This document shows, piece by piece, positions 34,692-45,600 of a stretch of 64,000 nt of DNA. Source of the DNA: Thermoflavifilum aggregans (lineage in GTDB: Bacteria; Bacteroidota; Bacteroidia; Chitinophagales; Chitinophagaceae); the NCBI RefSeq assembly GCF_002797735.1, contig NZ_PGFG01000001.1:434001-498000 (forward strand). The letters run 5' to 3'. How positions within the stretch are numbered: the stretch's first letter is position 1; every line of letters begins with the position of its first letter. The notes beneath the pieces were generated by a model. That model did no database searches, was not told the origin of the DNA, and saw nothing but the letters and a program-made list of their open reading frames with translations. The position numbers and the translations under genes were made by a program.

Positions 34692-37364
34692 TTATGTTTC
34701 GTCCCAGCCAAACCTTTGTATAAGCAAGGCTATCAGGGCTGTCCAGCCTGTCTGGTGGCTGGCTCCCAGGCCCTGTCCTGTATCTCCGTGAAAATATTCG
34801 TGGAAAAGCAATAGATGCTGATTTTCTGGCAAGGAGTAAAAAGGTGCGTGGGGGCCGAATATTTTCCTGCCCTGTTCTCCCTGATTCCGGAACAAGCCGA
34901 TCAGCCGCCGGGCCAGCTCACCTGCCACTTGTTTTAGGTTTATAAGTTTTCCCGATCCGGTGGGGAATTCCACCTGCAGCGTATCTCCGTAAAACAGGTA
35001 ATCGTTAATCAGTGCATCAATCAGCAGGTAGTTGATAGGCATCCACACAGGGCCGCGCCAGTTGGAATTACCGCCAAACAGCCGGGTGGTTGATTCGCCG
35101 GGCTCATAGTCCACGCAATGGGTTTGCCCGTCAATGGTGAGGCAGAAAGGATGATCGCGATGGTATTGAGAGATGGAACGAATACCACCGGGTGAAAGAA
35201 ATTCATTTTCATCCAGCACATAGCGCAGCAGGCGAATCAGCCGGTCGCGCTGTACCAGAGAAAGCAGCATCAGCCCCTGATCGCCTGTGCGTTCTTCTGG
35301 GAGGTAGAGATTACTTTTCTGGCGGTAATGCCTGAACCACCGTACCCGTTTATGAAAATCCCTGAGTTCTTTCAGCTGTTCCAGGTTGAGCACAGATGTG
35401 GCAAACAAGGCAGTAAGGCCTACGATGGAGCGTACCCGCAGGGGAATTTTTTTTCCATCCGGCAGGCTGAGCACATCGTAGAAAAAGCCATCAGCTTCAT
35501 TCCACAACTCCAGCGAGTTCAGGGATTCGGCGATATACACAAAATGCTCATAGAATTTGGTAGCCACATCTTCAAAAGCCCGATCATAACGGGCTATTTC
35601 CAGGGCTATTTCCATCATGTTCAGGGCAAACATGCCCATCCAGCTGGTGCCGTCGGCCTGCTCCAGCAACCCGCCTTCGGGGTGCATCTGCGCCCGGTCG
35701 AAAACCGAAATATTATCCAGCCCCAGAAATCCCCCTTCAAAGATGTTGTTGCCTGCAGCATCTTTACGGTTTACCCACCAGGTAAAGTTGAGCATGAGTT
35801 TCTGGAAAATGCGTTTCAGAAAATCCAGATCACCTTCACCATGGATGGAGCGTTCTATCCGGTAAATCTGCAGGGCGGCCCATGCCTGTACGGGCGGATT
35901 GACGTCTGAAAAATTCCATTCATAGGCCGGAATTTGGCCGTTTGGGTGCATGTACCATTCGCGGGTGATGAGGATGAGCTGATGTTTGGCGAAAACAGGA
36001 TCAACCAAAGCCATGGCTACACAATGAAACGCCAGATCCCAGGCCGCATACCAGGGATACTCCCATTTGTCGGGCATGGACAGCACATCGTGGTTGTTGA
36101 GATGCCGCCAGTTGTGGTTGCGGCCCTGTTTACGCTGGGGTGGTGGCGGAGGTTGCAGGGGATCGCCATCTAGCCACAAGGGTACATCGTAATGATAAAA
36201 TTGTTTGTTCCAGAGTAGTCCTGCAAAGGCCTGGCGCAGGATAGCAGCCAGTTCAGGATCTGCGTTATCGGGCAGCCATTGCCTGTAGAAAGTATCGGCT
36301 TCCGCTTTTCGTTGGGTAAATAGAGCCTGCAGCGCCCGTGTGTCGGGCGGATCGCCCTGTGGAGGTGTGTCATCTGCACATAAACGGAAATACAGCTTAC
36401 GGCATTCACCGGCATTCATCTGCAACCGGTACACCGGACTGCATTTGGTGCCTTCCAGCCGCTGGCTGATTTCCTGCCGGTAGCGGCCATGGATCAGGGC
36501 TTCATGAAAGGCATCTTTTACAAATGGTTGAGGATTGGGATATTGAAATAAACGCTGGGTGTTGGTTTCGTTTTCCGTAAAAAATATCTCCTCTGTTTCT
36601 GGGAAATAAAACCCGTAGGACTTCAGGCGGGGATGCTGGCAAACAATACGGTGCTGTTTTGCCGCATCGTCCAGGAATATGCGTGGGCGCGGAGCTTCGG
36701 GGTCGAAAGACCATTGATTCCGGAACCAAAGGGTAGGCAGCACGTAAAGGGTGGCAGGCTGATCATACCGATTGGTTATCGACAATTCAATGGCTATGTC
36801 CGTATCCTGAAATTTGGCGTAGGTAATAAGGATGTCGAAATACTGCCGGTTGTCGAAAATGCCTGTGTCAAGGATTTCGTATTCGGGTTGCAGGGCATTG
36901 CGGGCTTGGTTGGTTTTGACCAGGTCATCATACGGATAAGCCCGCTGTGGGTATTTATAAAGGTATTGCATGTAATAATGGCTGGGCAGATTGTCCAGAT
37001 AGTAATACAGCTCTTTTACATCCTCGCCATGGTTGCCTTCTGCATTGTTTAGCCCGAACAATCGTTCTTTGATGATAGGATCCTGTTCGTTCCAGAAAGC
37101 AAATGCAAAGCACAGCAGCTGGTTGTAATCCGAAATTCCGGCTATCCCGTCTTCGCCCCAGCGATAGGTACGCGAGCGGGCATGGTCGTGCGGAAAGTAA
37201 TCCCAGGCGGTGCCATAAGGGCTGTAATCTTCGCGGACGGTGCCCCACTGGCGTTCACTCAGGTAAGGCCCCCACAAGGGAAGGGGAATTTCCCGGGCAG
37301 CATTGCTTTGGAGGCGTGCTGCTTCAGGGTTGGTAGATGTATGTTCTTTTTCGGAGTTGGTCAT
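34692..37364 (-). CDS. GH63-like glucosidase (MGH1 family)
   Basis: An 890-residue glycoside hydrolase of the (alpha/alpha)6-barrel clan that includes GH63 and mannosylglycerate/glucosylglycerate hydrolases. The N-terminal beta-sandwich part contains PLWGPYLSERQWGTVREDYS, the conserved GISDYNQLLCFAFAFWNEQDPIIKERLFGL (quoted in part) and EGNHGEDVKELYYYLD. The catalytic barrel includes WDLAFHCVAMALVDP and ending motifs NSNWRGPVWMPINYLLIDAL and EYFHGDTGQGLGASHQTGWTALI. No signal peptide is seen, so it is probably cytoplasmic. It is third in an operon with a debranching enzyme and an SDR dehydrogenase. The exact substrate is unknown. Confidence 0.88.
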   Translation of the reverse strand: MTNSEKEHTSTNPEAARLQSNAAREIPLPLWGPYLSERQWGTVREDYSPYGTAWDYFPHDHARSRTYRWGEDGIAGISDYNQLLCFAFAFWNEQDPIIKERLFGLNNAEGNHGEDVKELYYYLDNLPSHYYMQYLYKYPQRAYPYDDLVKTNQARNALQPEYEILDTGIFDNRQYFDILITYAKFQDTDIAIELSITNRYDQPATLYVLPTLWFRNQWSFDPEAPRPRIFLDDAAKQHRIVCQHPRLKSYGFYFPETEEIFFTENETNTQRLFQYPNPQPFVKDAFHEALIHGRYRQEISQRLEGTKCSPVYRLQMNAGECRKLYFRLCADDTPPQGDPPDTRALQALFTQRKAEADTFYRQWLPDNADPELAAILRQAFAGLLWNKQFYHYDVPLWLDGDPLQPPPPPQRKQGRNHNWRHLNNHDVLSMPDKWEYPWYAAWDLAFHCVAMALVDPVFAKHQLILITREWYMHPNGQIPAYEWNFSDVNPPVQAWAALQIYRIERSIHGEGDLDFLKRIFQKLMLNFTWWVNRKDAAGNNIFEGGFLGLDNISVFDRAQMHPEGGLLEQADGTSWMGMFALNMMEIALEIARYDRAFEDVATKFYEHFVYIAESLNSLELWNEADGFFYDVLSLPDGKKIPLRVRSIVGLTALFATSVLNLEQLKELRDFHKRVRWFRHYRQKSNLYLPEERTGDQGLMLLSLVQRDRLIRLLRYVLDENEFLSPGGIRSISQYHRDHPFCLTIDGQTHCVDYEPGESTTRLFGGNSNWRGPVWMPINYLLIDALINDYLFYGDTLQVEFPTGSGKLINLKQVAGELARRLIGLFRNQGEQGRKIFGPHAPFYSLPENQHLLLFHEYFHGDTGQGLGASHQTGWTALIALLIQRFGWDET

Positions 37365-37396
37365 ATTGTTTTTGCATTTGAAAAATGGAAAATGAA

Positions 37397-38212
37397 TTAT
37401 CCGTTGGTGGCGAATCCGGGATAAAGAGTCATGCCACCGTCCACAAAGATGGTAGCTCCGGTGATGTAATCCGACTCATCGCAGGCCAGCCACACCGCTA
37501 CCCGGGCGATATCATCCGGATCTCCCACCCTGCCGTAGGGAATCAGTTCCAGCAGGCGTTTTTCCGCTTCGGGTGTACTCCAGGCTTTGTAGTTGATAGG
37601 TGTTTTAATAGCTCCGGGTGCAATGGCATTCACACGGATCTTGTGCGGAGCCAGTTCCTGGGCTATGCTTTCCATCAGCAGGTGAATACCGCCTTTGGAA
37701 GCTGCATAGTTGACATGTCCGCCCCAGGGAATTTCCTGGTGCACCGAACTGATGCAGATGATTTTGCCGGCCGCGCAGGAACGTTCAGGCACTATACCCC
37801 GCCTGAGAAATTCCCGGGCAGCTTCACGGGCGCAGAGAAATTGTCCGGTGAGGTTTACCTCGATCACCTGATGCCATTGGTCGAGGGTCATTTCCGTGAA
37901 AGGGGCATCGCGTTGCAGGCCAGCATTGTTAACCAGGATATCCACCGTACCAAAATGGTCGATTACCTGCTTGAACATAGCCTGCACTTGGCTTTCCTGA
38001 CTTACGTCGGCCTGAACGGTGATAGCCTGTCCGCCCGCATCCCGGATCTGGCGGGCTACTTCTTCGGCTGTTTCGGGCTGTACCACATAGTTGACGGCCA
38101 CGTTGGCTCCTGCCTGGCCAAAGGCCAGGGCAATGGCTTTTCCGATACCGGAATTGGCTCCGGTAACCAGCACGGTATGTCCTTTCAGGGAAATAGTGAT
38201 GTGTTGGGCCAT
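37397..38212 (-). CDS. SDR-family dehydrogenase (glucose 1-dehydrogenase-like)
   Basis: A 271-residue classical short-chain dehydrogenase. TGANSGIG (residues 17-24) is the cofactor loop, NNAGLQRDAPF the structural NAG motif, the catalytic Ser precedes YAASKGGIHLLMES with Tyr-x-x-x-Lys, and the C-terminal GATIFVDGGMTLYPGF matches the glucose 1-dehydrogenase/gluconate 5-dehydrogenase group. NAD versus NADP is not clear. The operon position between two glucosidases suggests oxidation of a released sugar. An ATG at 38212 is preferred over TTG 38221. Confidence 0.9.
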   Translation of the reverse strand: MAQHITISLKGHTVLVTGANSGIGKAIALAFGQAGANVAVNYVVQPETAEEVARQIRDAGGQAITVQADVSQESQVQAMFKQVIDHFGTVDILVNNAGLQRDAPFTEMTLDQWHQVIEVNLTGQFLCAREAAREFLRRGIVPERSCAAGKIICISSVHQEIPWGGHVNYAASKGGIHLLMESIAQELAPHKIRVNAIAPGAIKTPINYKAWSTPEAEKRLLELIPYGRVGDPDDIARVAVWLACDESDYITGATIFVDGGMTLYPGFATNG

Positions 38213-38224
38213 AATGATCAAGTT

Positions 38225-40177
38225 TTATGTTTTGCAAAATGAAGATTGAATGGGCAATTGATATTGCTTGATTACACGGATCAGCTCTCCCACGCTCCAG
38301 GCCTGAGCTATGCAGCCCCGGGGCTGGTGCGGACTATCGCCATCGGCAATTTCTCCCAGGGTGAGCAATCCCTGCTCAGCCAGGGTTGTGAGCAGGCGGT
38401 TCACCACCAATGTAGCCTGCAGTTTGCCTTCGGGCAGGTAACGGATCAGGGCGTCCACATAGGCGCCAATCAGGTAAAGCCACACGGTACCCTGATGATA
38501 AGCTGCATCGCGTTGCTCCGGAGGACCGGCATAAATTCCCTGATAGGCAGGATCATCTGGTGCCAGGCTGCGCAGGCCTTTGGGCGTGTAAAGTTTTTCA
38601 CGAACCACCTGCAGGATACGGAGCGCCTGCGGAATGTCCATCAACGGATAGGGCAGGCTGATGGCAAACAGCTGGTTGGGCCGTACGCAAGCATCCGGAC
38701 CTTCGGGAGTCAGCACATCGTACAGGCATTGCAGTGCTGGGTTCCAGAATAAAGTCCGGAAGTTTTTTCGCGTATGTTCAGCATCCACGAGCAGGCGCTG
38801 GGCCTCCTCATGCTGGCCTGTGTGATTGAGCCATTCCGCGAGCAGGCATTTTACGTTGTACCACAGGGCATTGATTTCTACCGGCATGCCTATGCGGGGT
38901 GTCACTACCCGGTCGCCCGTGCGCGCATCCATCCAGGAAAGCTGCCATCCGGCCTCACCGGCAAACAGCAGTCCGTTCTCTGCTTCGTGAATCTGATAGC
39001 GGGTGCCCTGTTGGTAATGCGTTAAGATATCCTGCACGGCAGGAATCATTTCCCGCAAAAAATCCTCGTCATGGGTTTGTTGCCAATAGTGATGAACAGC
39101 GATTACAAACCACAAAGCTGCATCCACTGTATTGTAGCAAGGCTCTTGGGTACCGTCGGGAAAGAAGTTGGGCAACATGCCTGCAGAAAGCTGATGGGCA
39201 TATTGGGTGATGATTTGCTTGGCAAGTGCCAGTTTGCCGTTGTAGGTGCATAGTCCGTTAATGGCAATCAGTGTATCCCGGCCCCATTCTGTAAACCAGG
39301 GATAGCCAGCCAGGATAGCAGGCACCTGTTGCTGATGGATCAGAAAATGATGAGCCGAAATATCACAAAAACCATTTGCAAATGCTTTCTGCCGCCTGCG
39401 AATTTCTGCTTCAAAGCTTTCGGCCGGATTTTCCGGATAGGTATCTGTGGTTAAAACCAGATACACAGGATCTCCCTTTTGCAGATAAGCTGTCCAGGTG
39501 CCGTAGCTGTACAGGTCTTCCCGATCGTCCAAACCCCGTTCGGTTTCCTGTGCATAATGCAGATGAAAATACCAGCAGGCATCTGCATGAAACTCTCCTC
39601 CTGTAAGTCCCATTCTCAATACCGGCAATCCCGGAAATGGCTGAACCTGCAGGTGATCAGCTTCCAGCCCGGCAATCGGTTGAATAGGAGCAGAAGCTTT
39701 TTGCAAGCTATGGTAGTCACGCGCAGCTATCAGGGGTCTGAGATGCAACTGCATGCCGGCACCTTCCTTCAGCAGATATCGTATGATGGTGGTTTGGCTC
39801 TGATGAACTGTGACCAAAGTCTTTATCAGCACCTGATCCCGCACATGTATGCACCATTCCGGATAATGCTGCAAATGAAAAAACACGGCCTGACCGGCAG
39901 AAAAAGGTGCAGGAAACAAACCGTCACCATAATCATGACAGGAAAGAAAATATTCATGTGATGAAAATGTAATCCTCTCTTCCAAATCGGCGACCATGTT
40001 AAACCGTTGCAGAGGTGGACCCACAGTCGCGATCAGATAACCATGATAGCGTCGGGTATTGCAACACGGCAGACTCGAAGAAGCCCATCCACCGGCACCG
40101 TTTGTATCCAACCATTCTGTTCCCAGCAGATCACGTACAGACAGATGATGCAATGCTATGTGGATGGAACAGGTCAA
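38225..40177 (-). CDS. Amylo-alpha-1,6-glucosidase (glycogen debranching enzyme)
   Basis: A 650-residue enzyme with an N-terminal GDE domain (EWLDTNGAGGWASSSLPC, RRYHGYLIAT) and a C-terminal GH133 (alpha/alpha)6 domain with the active-site region FTEWGRDTLIAINGLC, then NTVDAALWFVIAVHHYW and HQGTVWLYLIGAYVDALIRY. It hydrolyses alpha-1,6 branch points in glycogen-like glucans. Translation appears to start from TTG at 40177 because no suitable ATG is present. It is the first gene of the operon debranching-SDR-GH63, and the spacing to the SDR gene is about 12 nt. Confidence 0.92.
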   Translation of the reverse strand: MTCSIHIALHHLSVRDLLGTEWLDTNGAGGWASSSLPCCNTRRYHGYLIATVGPPLQRFNMVADLEERITFSSHEYFLSCHDYGDGLFPAPFSAGQAVFFHLQHYPEWCIHVRDQVLIKTLVTVHQSQTTIIRYLLKEGAGMQLHLRPLIAARDYHSLQKASAPIQPIAGLEADHLQVQPFPGLPVLRMGLTGGEFHADACWYFHLHYAQETERGLDDREDLYSYGTWTAYLQKGDPVYLVLTTDTYPENPAESFEAEIRRRQKAFANGFCDISAHHFLIHQQQVPAILAGYPWFTEWGRDTLIAINGLCTYNGKLALAKQIITQYAHQLSAGMLPNFFPDGTQEPCYNTVDAALWFVIAVHHYWQQTHDEDFLREMIPAVQDILTHYQQGTRYQIHEAENGLLFAGEAGWQLSWMDARTGDRVVTPRIGMPVEINALWYNVKCLLAEWLNHTGQHEEAQRLLVDAEHTRKNFRTLFWNPALQCLYDVLTPEGPDACVRPNQLFAISLPYPLMDIPQALRILQVVREKLYTPKGLRSLAPDDPAYQGIYAGPPEQRDAAYHQGTVWLYLIGAYVDALIRYLPEGKLQATLVVNRLLTTLAEQGLLTLGEIADGDSPHQPRGCIAQAWSVGELIRVIKQYQLPIQSSFCKT

Positions 40178-40411
40178 TGTAAAAAGATTTAAACTATATA
40201 GTACATTCTCAAAATACTCATTTTCATGCAGTCATACCAGTAAGCTTTTGTTAAAAAAATTATTATCCATATCTGTGAAAACCAGGAAACACGCGCTGCA
40301 AATGCATTTCAGGCAGATATATTTCCTTAATAAAACATCACAAAACAATGGAAGGCTGCTGTGAACAGCCTTACCACAGAAGCTTGTGTAAATGCAAAGG
40401 ATGAATTCTTT

Positions 40412-40419
40412 TATTTTTG
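40412..40419 (+). promoter_or_regulatory. -7 promoter element (TATTTTTG) for the Wzx-like gene
   Basis: Perfect TAnnTTTG match 13 nt upstream of the TTG start at 40433. In the same 255-nt region there is also a hairpin AAGGCTG/CAGCCTT (40352-40358 with 40366-40372) lacking a T-run; its role is unclear. Confidence 0.45.
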
Positions 40420-40432
40420 ACAAAAATTCCAT

Positions 40433-41959
40433 TTGGGCGCACTCAGAAAACTCGCCGGACAAACCATCATTTACGGTTTTAGCAATATCATCAGCAGGTT
40501 GCTGAACTACCTGCTGGTGCCCTATTATACACATCTGCTTTCACCAGGTGAATATGGCCCGGTCAATATCATTTATGCGATCATTCCATTTTTGTTTGCG
40601 ATATATACCTATGGACTGGAAACCTCCTATTTTCGTTTTTCCCAGAACCGTGATGAACGGAAAGCCGTACTGGGCACGAGTTCTGTTTCCATAATCTTTT
40701 CTACCCTGCTTTTTACTTTTCTGCTTTTGCATTATAAACAGGTCATTGCAGGCTGGATTACTTTGCCGAATCATCCGGAATATGTGACCTATTTTGCCTG
40801 GATTTTGTTTTTTGATACACTGGGTGTGATTCCTTTTGCCAGGCTGCGTCTGGAAGACCGGCCGGTAAAATATGCTGTCATCAAGGTTTCAGGTATTGTA
40901 GTGAATATTCTGTTCAATGTTTTTTTCCTTTCCATCTGTCCCTGGTTGCTGCATCATGGCCATCATTGGGTGGTGTTGTTTTACAATCCCTATGAAAGAA
41001 TTGGTTACATATTTATTGCGAATATTTTATCCAGTGCTTTTGCCTGGTTATTGTTGTGGAAAGAATTTTTTCATATCGAATGGCAATTTGATTTCCGATT
41101 ATGGTGGCGCATTATGAAATATTCATTGCCTCTGGTGATTGTGGGATTTGCAGGGATGGTCAATGAAACCATGGACCGGGCATGGTTTCTGCCGCATTAT
41201 CTGCCTTATGATCATGCAAAAAATGATTATCTGATTGGAGTTTACAGTGCCAATTATAAGCTGGCCATTCTGATTACTTTATTCATTCAGGCATTCCGGC
41301 TGGGTGCTGAACCCTTTTTCTTTCAGCAATCTACGTATGCAAATGCCAAACAAACCTACGCCAGGGTGATGAAATATTTTGTGATGGTGGTAAGTATCAT
41401 GTTTTTGTTTGTCGCCATGTATTTACCTGTCTGGAAATTGTTTTTACGACGTCCGGCTTATTGGGAAGGCCTGTATGTGGTGCCGTATCTGCTGGCTGCC
41501 AACATGTTTCTGGGTATCTATTACAATCTTACAATTTGGTTCAAACTTACGGATCGCACACGCATGGGGGCCTATATAACTGTGTTTACAGCATTGCTGG
41601 CTTTTGCATTGAATTACTGGTGGATCCCGATTTGGGGCTATTTTGGCAGTGCGCTGGCCACCATGGTTTGTTATCTGGTGCAGATGGTGATTTGTTATGT
41701 GCTGGGACAAAAATATTATCCGATTCCTTATGCAGTTAAAAAACTGGTAAGTATCATGGTGATGGCGTTTTTGTTTTATGCGGTGTATTGGCTCATCAAC
41801 CGCTATTTGCTTTCACCGCAAGATCCCTACCAGATAGCATGGCCTTCACTTTTGCTGGCTACCGTGCTGTTCTGCACGTACGTGTATATTTTATATCAAA
41901 TTGAAAAGCCCTATCTGCAGCAATTATTCTGGCCGGCGAAAATGAAAAACAAAAGTTAA
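40433..41959 (+). CDS. Polysaccharide flippase-like membrane protein (Wzx/MOP family)
   Basis: A 508-residue protein with about twelve to fourteen membrane segments of the MOP exporter superfamily. It begins GALRKLAGQTIIYGFSNI then LLNYLLVPYYTHLLSPGEYG, the pattern of O-antigen/exopolysaccharide repeat-unit translocases. The start is TTG at 40433. The likely role is moving lipid-linked oligosaccharides to the periplasmic side. No glycosyltransferases or chain-length regulators are adjacent, so its repeat unit is unknown. Confidence 0.88.
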   Translation: MGALRKLAGQTIIYGFSNIISRLLNYLLVPYYTHLLSPGEYGPVNIIYAIIPFLFAIYTYGLETSYFRFSQNRDERKAVLGTSSVSIIFSTLLFTFLLLHYKQVIAGWITLPNHPEYVTYFAWILFFDTLGVIPFARLRLEDRPVKYAVIKVSGIVVNILFNVFFLSICPWLLHHGHHWVVLFYNPYERIGYIFIANILSSAFAWLLLWKEFFHIEWQFDFRLWWRIMKYSLPLVIVGFAGMVNETMDRAWFLPHYLPYDHAKNDYLIGVYSANYKLAILITLFIQAFRLGAEPFFFQQSTYANAKQTYARVMKYFVMVVSIMFLFVAMYLPVWKLFLRRPAYWEGLYVVPYLLAANMFLGIYYNLTIWFKLTDRTRMGAYITVFTALLAFALNYWWIPIWGYFGSALATMVCYLVQMVICYVLGQKYYPIPYAVKKLVSIMVMAFLFYAVYWLINRYLLSPQDPYQIAWPSLLLATVLFCTYVYILYQIEKPYLQQLFWPAKMKNKS

Positions 41960-41998
41960 TTTTTTGAATTTTTGGCTTACGTTTTTACCTGATTTTGA

Positions 41999-42646
41999 TC
42001 ATTGAGCTGCACGCACAAAGGGATTATGTTGTTTTTCATGACCGATGGTTGTGGCAGGTCCATGCCCGGGGTACACCACTACCTCATCGGGCAGTACATA
42101 CAGTCGCTGGCGGATGCTTGTTTCCAGGGTTTTGAAATCACCACCTGGCAGGTCGGTACGGCCAATGCTTTCACGAAACAGCACATCGCCGCCGATCAGC
42201 CATTTTTCCGCTTCATTGTACAGGCATATACTGCCCGGCGAATGCCCCGGAGCCCAGATCAGGCGCAGGCGAGTATTTCCAAATGCCAATTCTTCCCCGT
42301 CGGTCAGGAAGCGTTCCGGATAGGGTGATGGCTCAAACGGAATGTTGTACATCTGTCCGGAAAACGGTGCGGTATCGAGAACGGGCAGTTCGGCCTGATG
42401 CAGCAAGGGCTTCAGTTTCCAATGCACATACACCAGCCGGTTACCGAAAATATGATCCAGATGCGCATGGGTGTTGATTAACCCCGCAACCTTTAGCTTT
42501 CGTTTTCCGATAAAATCCAGAAACTGTTGTTGTTCTTCAGGGAAATAACAGCCGGGATCTATAATGAGACACTCGTTTTGTGCGTTAATGAGAAGATAGG
42601 TATTTTCCTGAAAAGGATTGAAAGCAAACTGGTGGATTTCGGTCAT
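41999..42646 (-). CDS. MBL-fold metallohydrolase (glyoxalase II-like)
   Basis: A 215-residue metallo-beta-lactamase-fold hydrolase. The metal motif T-H-x-H-x-D-H is complete as NTHAHLDHIFG (about residues 59-69), further ligands lie in APGHSPGSICLY (His) and GGDVLFRESIGRTDLPGGD (Asp), and the last in VYPGHGPATTIG. The pattern fits the YcbL/glyoxalase II-like group that hydrolyses thioesters. It is divergent from the 1106-residue gene with only 35 nt between starts. Confidence 0.92.
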   Translation of the reverse strand: MTEIHQFAFNPFQENTYLLINAQNECLIIDPGCYFPEEQQQFLDFIGKRKLKVAGLINTHAHLDHIFGNRLVYVHWKLKPLLHQAELPVLDTAPFSGQMYNIPFEPSPYPERFLTDGEELAFGNTRLRLIWAPGHSPGSICLYNEAEKWLIGGDVLFRESIGRTDLPGGDFKTLETSIRQRLYVLPDEVVVYPGHGPATTIGHEKQHNPFVRAAQ

Positions 42647-42681
42647 ATCGTCTTAATTTTACTTTTAAACCGCAATTTTTC

Positions 42682-45600
42682 ATGAAGCGCTTCCTCACAC
42701 TGACATCGTTATGCGGAATGGTCGTGTTGCTGCATATGGCTTCGCAGGCGCAGACCAATGCCGTTGAGTTTGGCCAGAACCGCCTTCAATTTAAAAACTT
42801 TCAATGGAGATATTATCAATCTGATCACTTTGATGTGTATTTCAGCCAGAATGGCTTGAACCTGGGCAAGTTTGTGGCTCAGATGGCGGAAGAACAGCTG
42901 CCATTGATTGAACGATTCATGGATTATGGTGTGAATGGCAAAATCAATATAGTGGTGTATAACAACTTTGGTGAAATGAAGCAATCCAATATCGGCATTG
43001 GGATTGACTGGCAGAATACAGGTGGTATTACCAAACTGGTAAACAATAAAATGATTGTGTATTACAACGGAGATCACACGGATCTGACCAGGCAGATTCG
43101 CGAAGGTATTGCCCGGGTGATTGTGGAGAATATGTTATTCGGTGAGGATGTGGGGGAATTTGCCAGCAATGCCGTATTGCTGTATTTGCCCAAATGGTTT
43201 ACCGATGGATATATTGCCTATGTGGCGCAAAACTGGAATGCCGATCTGGATGCAGAATTGAAAAATCTGATTCTTTCCGGAAGATATCAAACACTCAACC
43301 AGCTGGTGCTTGATCATCCGACCCTGGGTGGACAGGCTTTCTGGCATTTTGTGGAAATGAATTATAGCCCGCAGGCCACTTCATACCTGCTTTACATTGC
43401 GCGCATTGAGCGCAGTCTGAAACGAGCCATGAAGCAGGTGCTGCGGAAATCATACCGGGATATCAACCAGGATATGATCATGTTTTATCGTCAGCAATAT
43501 GCACAGGACAACCGGGGCCGGCGTCAGGTGGTAGTAGGTACACCTGTGACGGTAAAAGAAGTCAGTGAAAGAACGGATTATTTTCATTTTGCGCCGAGAC
43601 CGGTGGGCAGGGATTATGCCTATGTGGAATACAAACAGGGATTTTACAAGGTATTGCTTTATCAGGGCTTTTTCAAGCCTACCCTTATTTACAAAGGCGG
43701 TGTACGCAGGCTGAAATCTGCTGAAAATCCGGTTTATCCGCTGCTGGCCTGGGATCCGCGGGGTAGTCGTTTGGGCGTGATTTATGAAAAAGCCGGTAAA
43801 CCCGAGTTATTGATTTACGACATCATCACTCGGCTCAAACATAGCTATCCGTTGCCTTATGAAAGCATCAACAGCTTTAACTTCCTGCACGATTACAATA
43901 CCCTTGTGCTTTCGGCTATCCGCAATGGGCATAGTGATATTTACACGTACAATATCAGCAATTTCAAATCCACCCAGCTTACCAACGATGCCTATGATGA
44001 TCTGGATCCCTCGTATGCAGCTTTTCCCCGCAAAAGCGGCATCTTGTTTGTCTCAAACAGGCCTTCACCCGATGCACCTTCCGCTGATACGGTCATACAC
44101 TACAATCATTACAATGTGTTTATGGTGAGCGATTGGGACAGTGATCAGCGGCAGATTACCCAGCTCACCCATCTCACCGATGCCGATGCGCGCCTGCCCA
44201 TGCAATATGGCGATACGTATTTTACCTACATCAGCAACGAAAATGGCATTGCCAACCGCTATGCAGGTTCCTATACGGCTATTCCGGCAGGGGTGGATTC
44301 CTTATTTTATCTGGGCAGCACAATTTTGCGCAATCCTGATCCACAGGAGCTGGATTCCGCTTTGGCTGATTATGGCAGCCCACAGCCTGATTCCATCAAG
44401 GTGATTGCCGTTACCCGCGATTCCACTTATACTTTTCCTATCACCAATTATGCCTATGGCATTGAGGAAAGCCATATAGCCGGGAATAACCAGCAGATTT
44501 CAGAAGTGATTCATCAGATGGATTTTAAGCGGGTTTACCGGTTGAAAGAAGACACCATCACGCTGCGCCGGCGCAATGTAAGCACCCGGCCCACCCATTA
44601 TGTCTTGTGGCAGCGCAAGGTCGATAGCGCCCGGATGGGTTTGCCCAACTATTATGTGCAGCCCGATACCCTGCGGCGCAGAAAAAGCTTTTTCAAAAGT
44701 CCTTTTGGCGTAGCTCAGCCCGATACCAGCCAGGCAGCACCTCAGCCCACACCGGCGCAGCCTTCTGTATTGAGCGGACTTAAGCTGATCCCCTACCGCC
44801 TCCGCTTTGCTTCCGATTACCTGATGACACAGGTCGATAATTCCGTATTGTTTACCCAATATCAAAAGTTTACCGGCAGCGGGCCCATTGAACTTGCCAA
44901 TCCCTTTAACGGACTCATCCGCCTGGGAGTATCGGATATGCTGGAAGATATCAAGTTCACAGGTGGCCTTCGGGTGCCGTCTGACCTGAACGGAAGCGAA
45001 TATTTCTTCCAGTTTTCGGATCTAAAACAGATGGTTGACTGGAGCTTGCTTTACTACAGAAAAGTGGAACGCAATACGCTGGTGGATCAGCAAGGCAATG
45101 CAGTTGCAGAGGCTAAATTCAAGACAAATTTGTATCAGGTTGATCTTACCTATCCGCTGGATGAAGTAAAAAGTGTGCGGGCACAGGTGGGTGTACGTAC
45201 CGATCGGATTGTATATCTGGCCAGTGATCCGGTTACGCTGAAATATCCTGATTACAATGAAACCTATGGAATCCTGCATCTGGAATATGTTTATGATAAT
45301 ACCATAAACCCGGTTATCAATATCTGGAACGGCCTTCGCTATAAAGTGTTTGGAGAAATGTTCCCGCAAATCAACAAACCGCAGCAGCCCGGAGGCAGCC
45401 GGTTTACTTTCAATGCCGGTGCTGATGTGCGGTATTATTATCCCATTTACCGGAATTTCATCTGGGCTACCCGGTTTGCAACCGGATTTTCATGGGGTAC
45501 CCGCAAATTGATTTATTACCTGGGAGGGGTGGACAATTGGTTGTTCCCCAAATTCAACAACAATACACCCATTGACTATAATGCCAATTATGCTTTCCAG

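Noticed and set aside
40352..40372. Hairpin AAGGCTG/CAGCCTT upstream of the Wzx-like gene
   Set aside because: No T-run and no clear regulatory context; could be chance.
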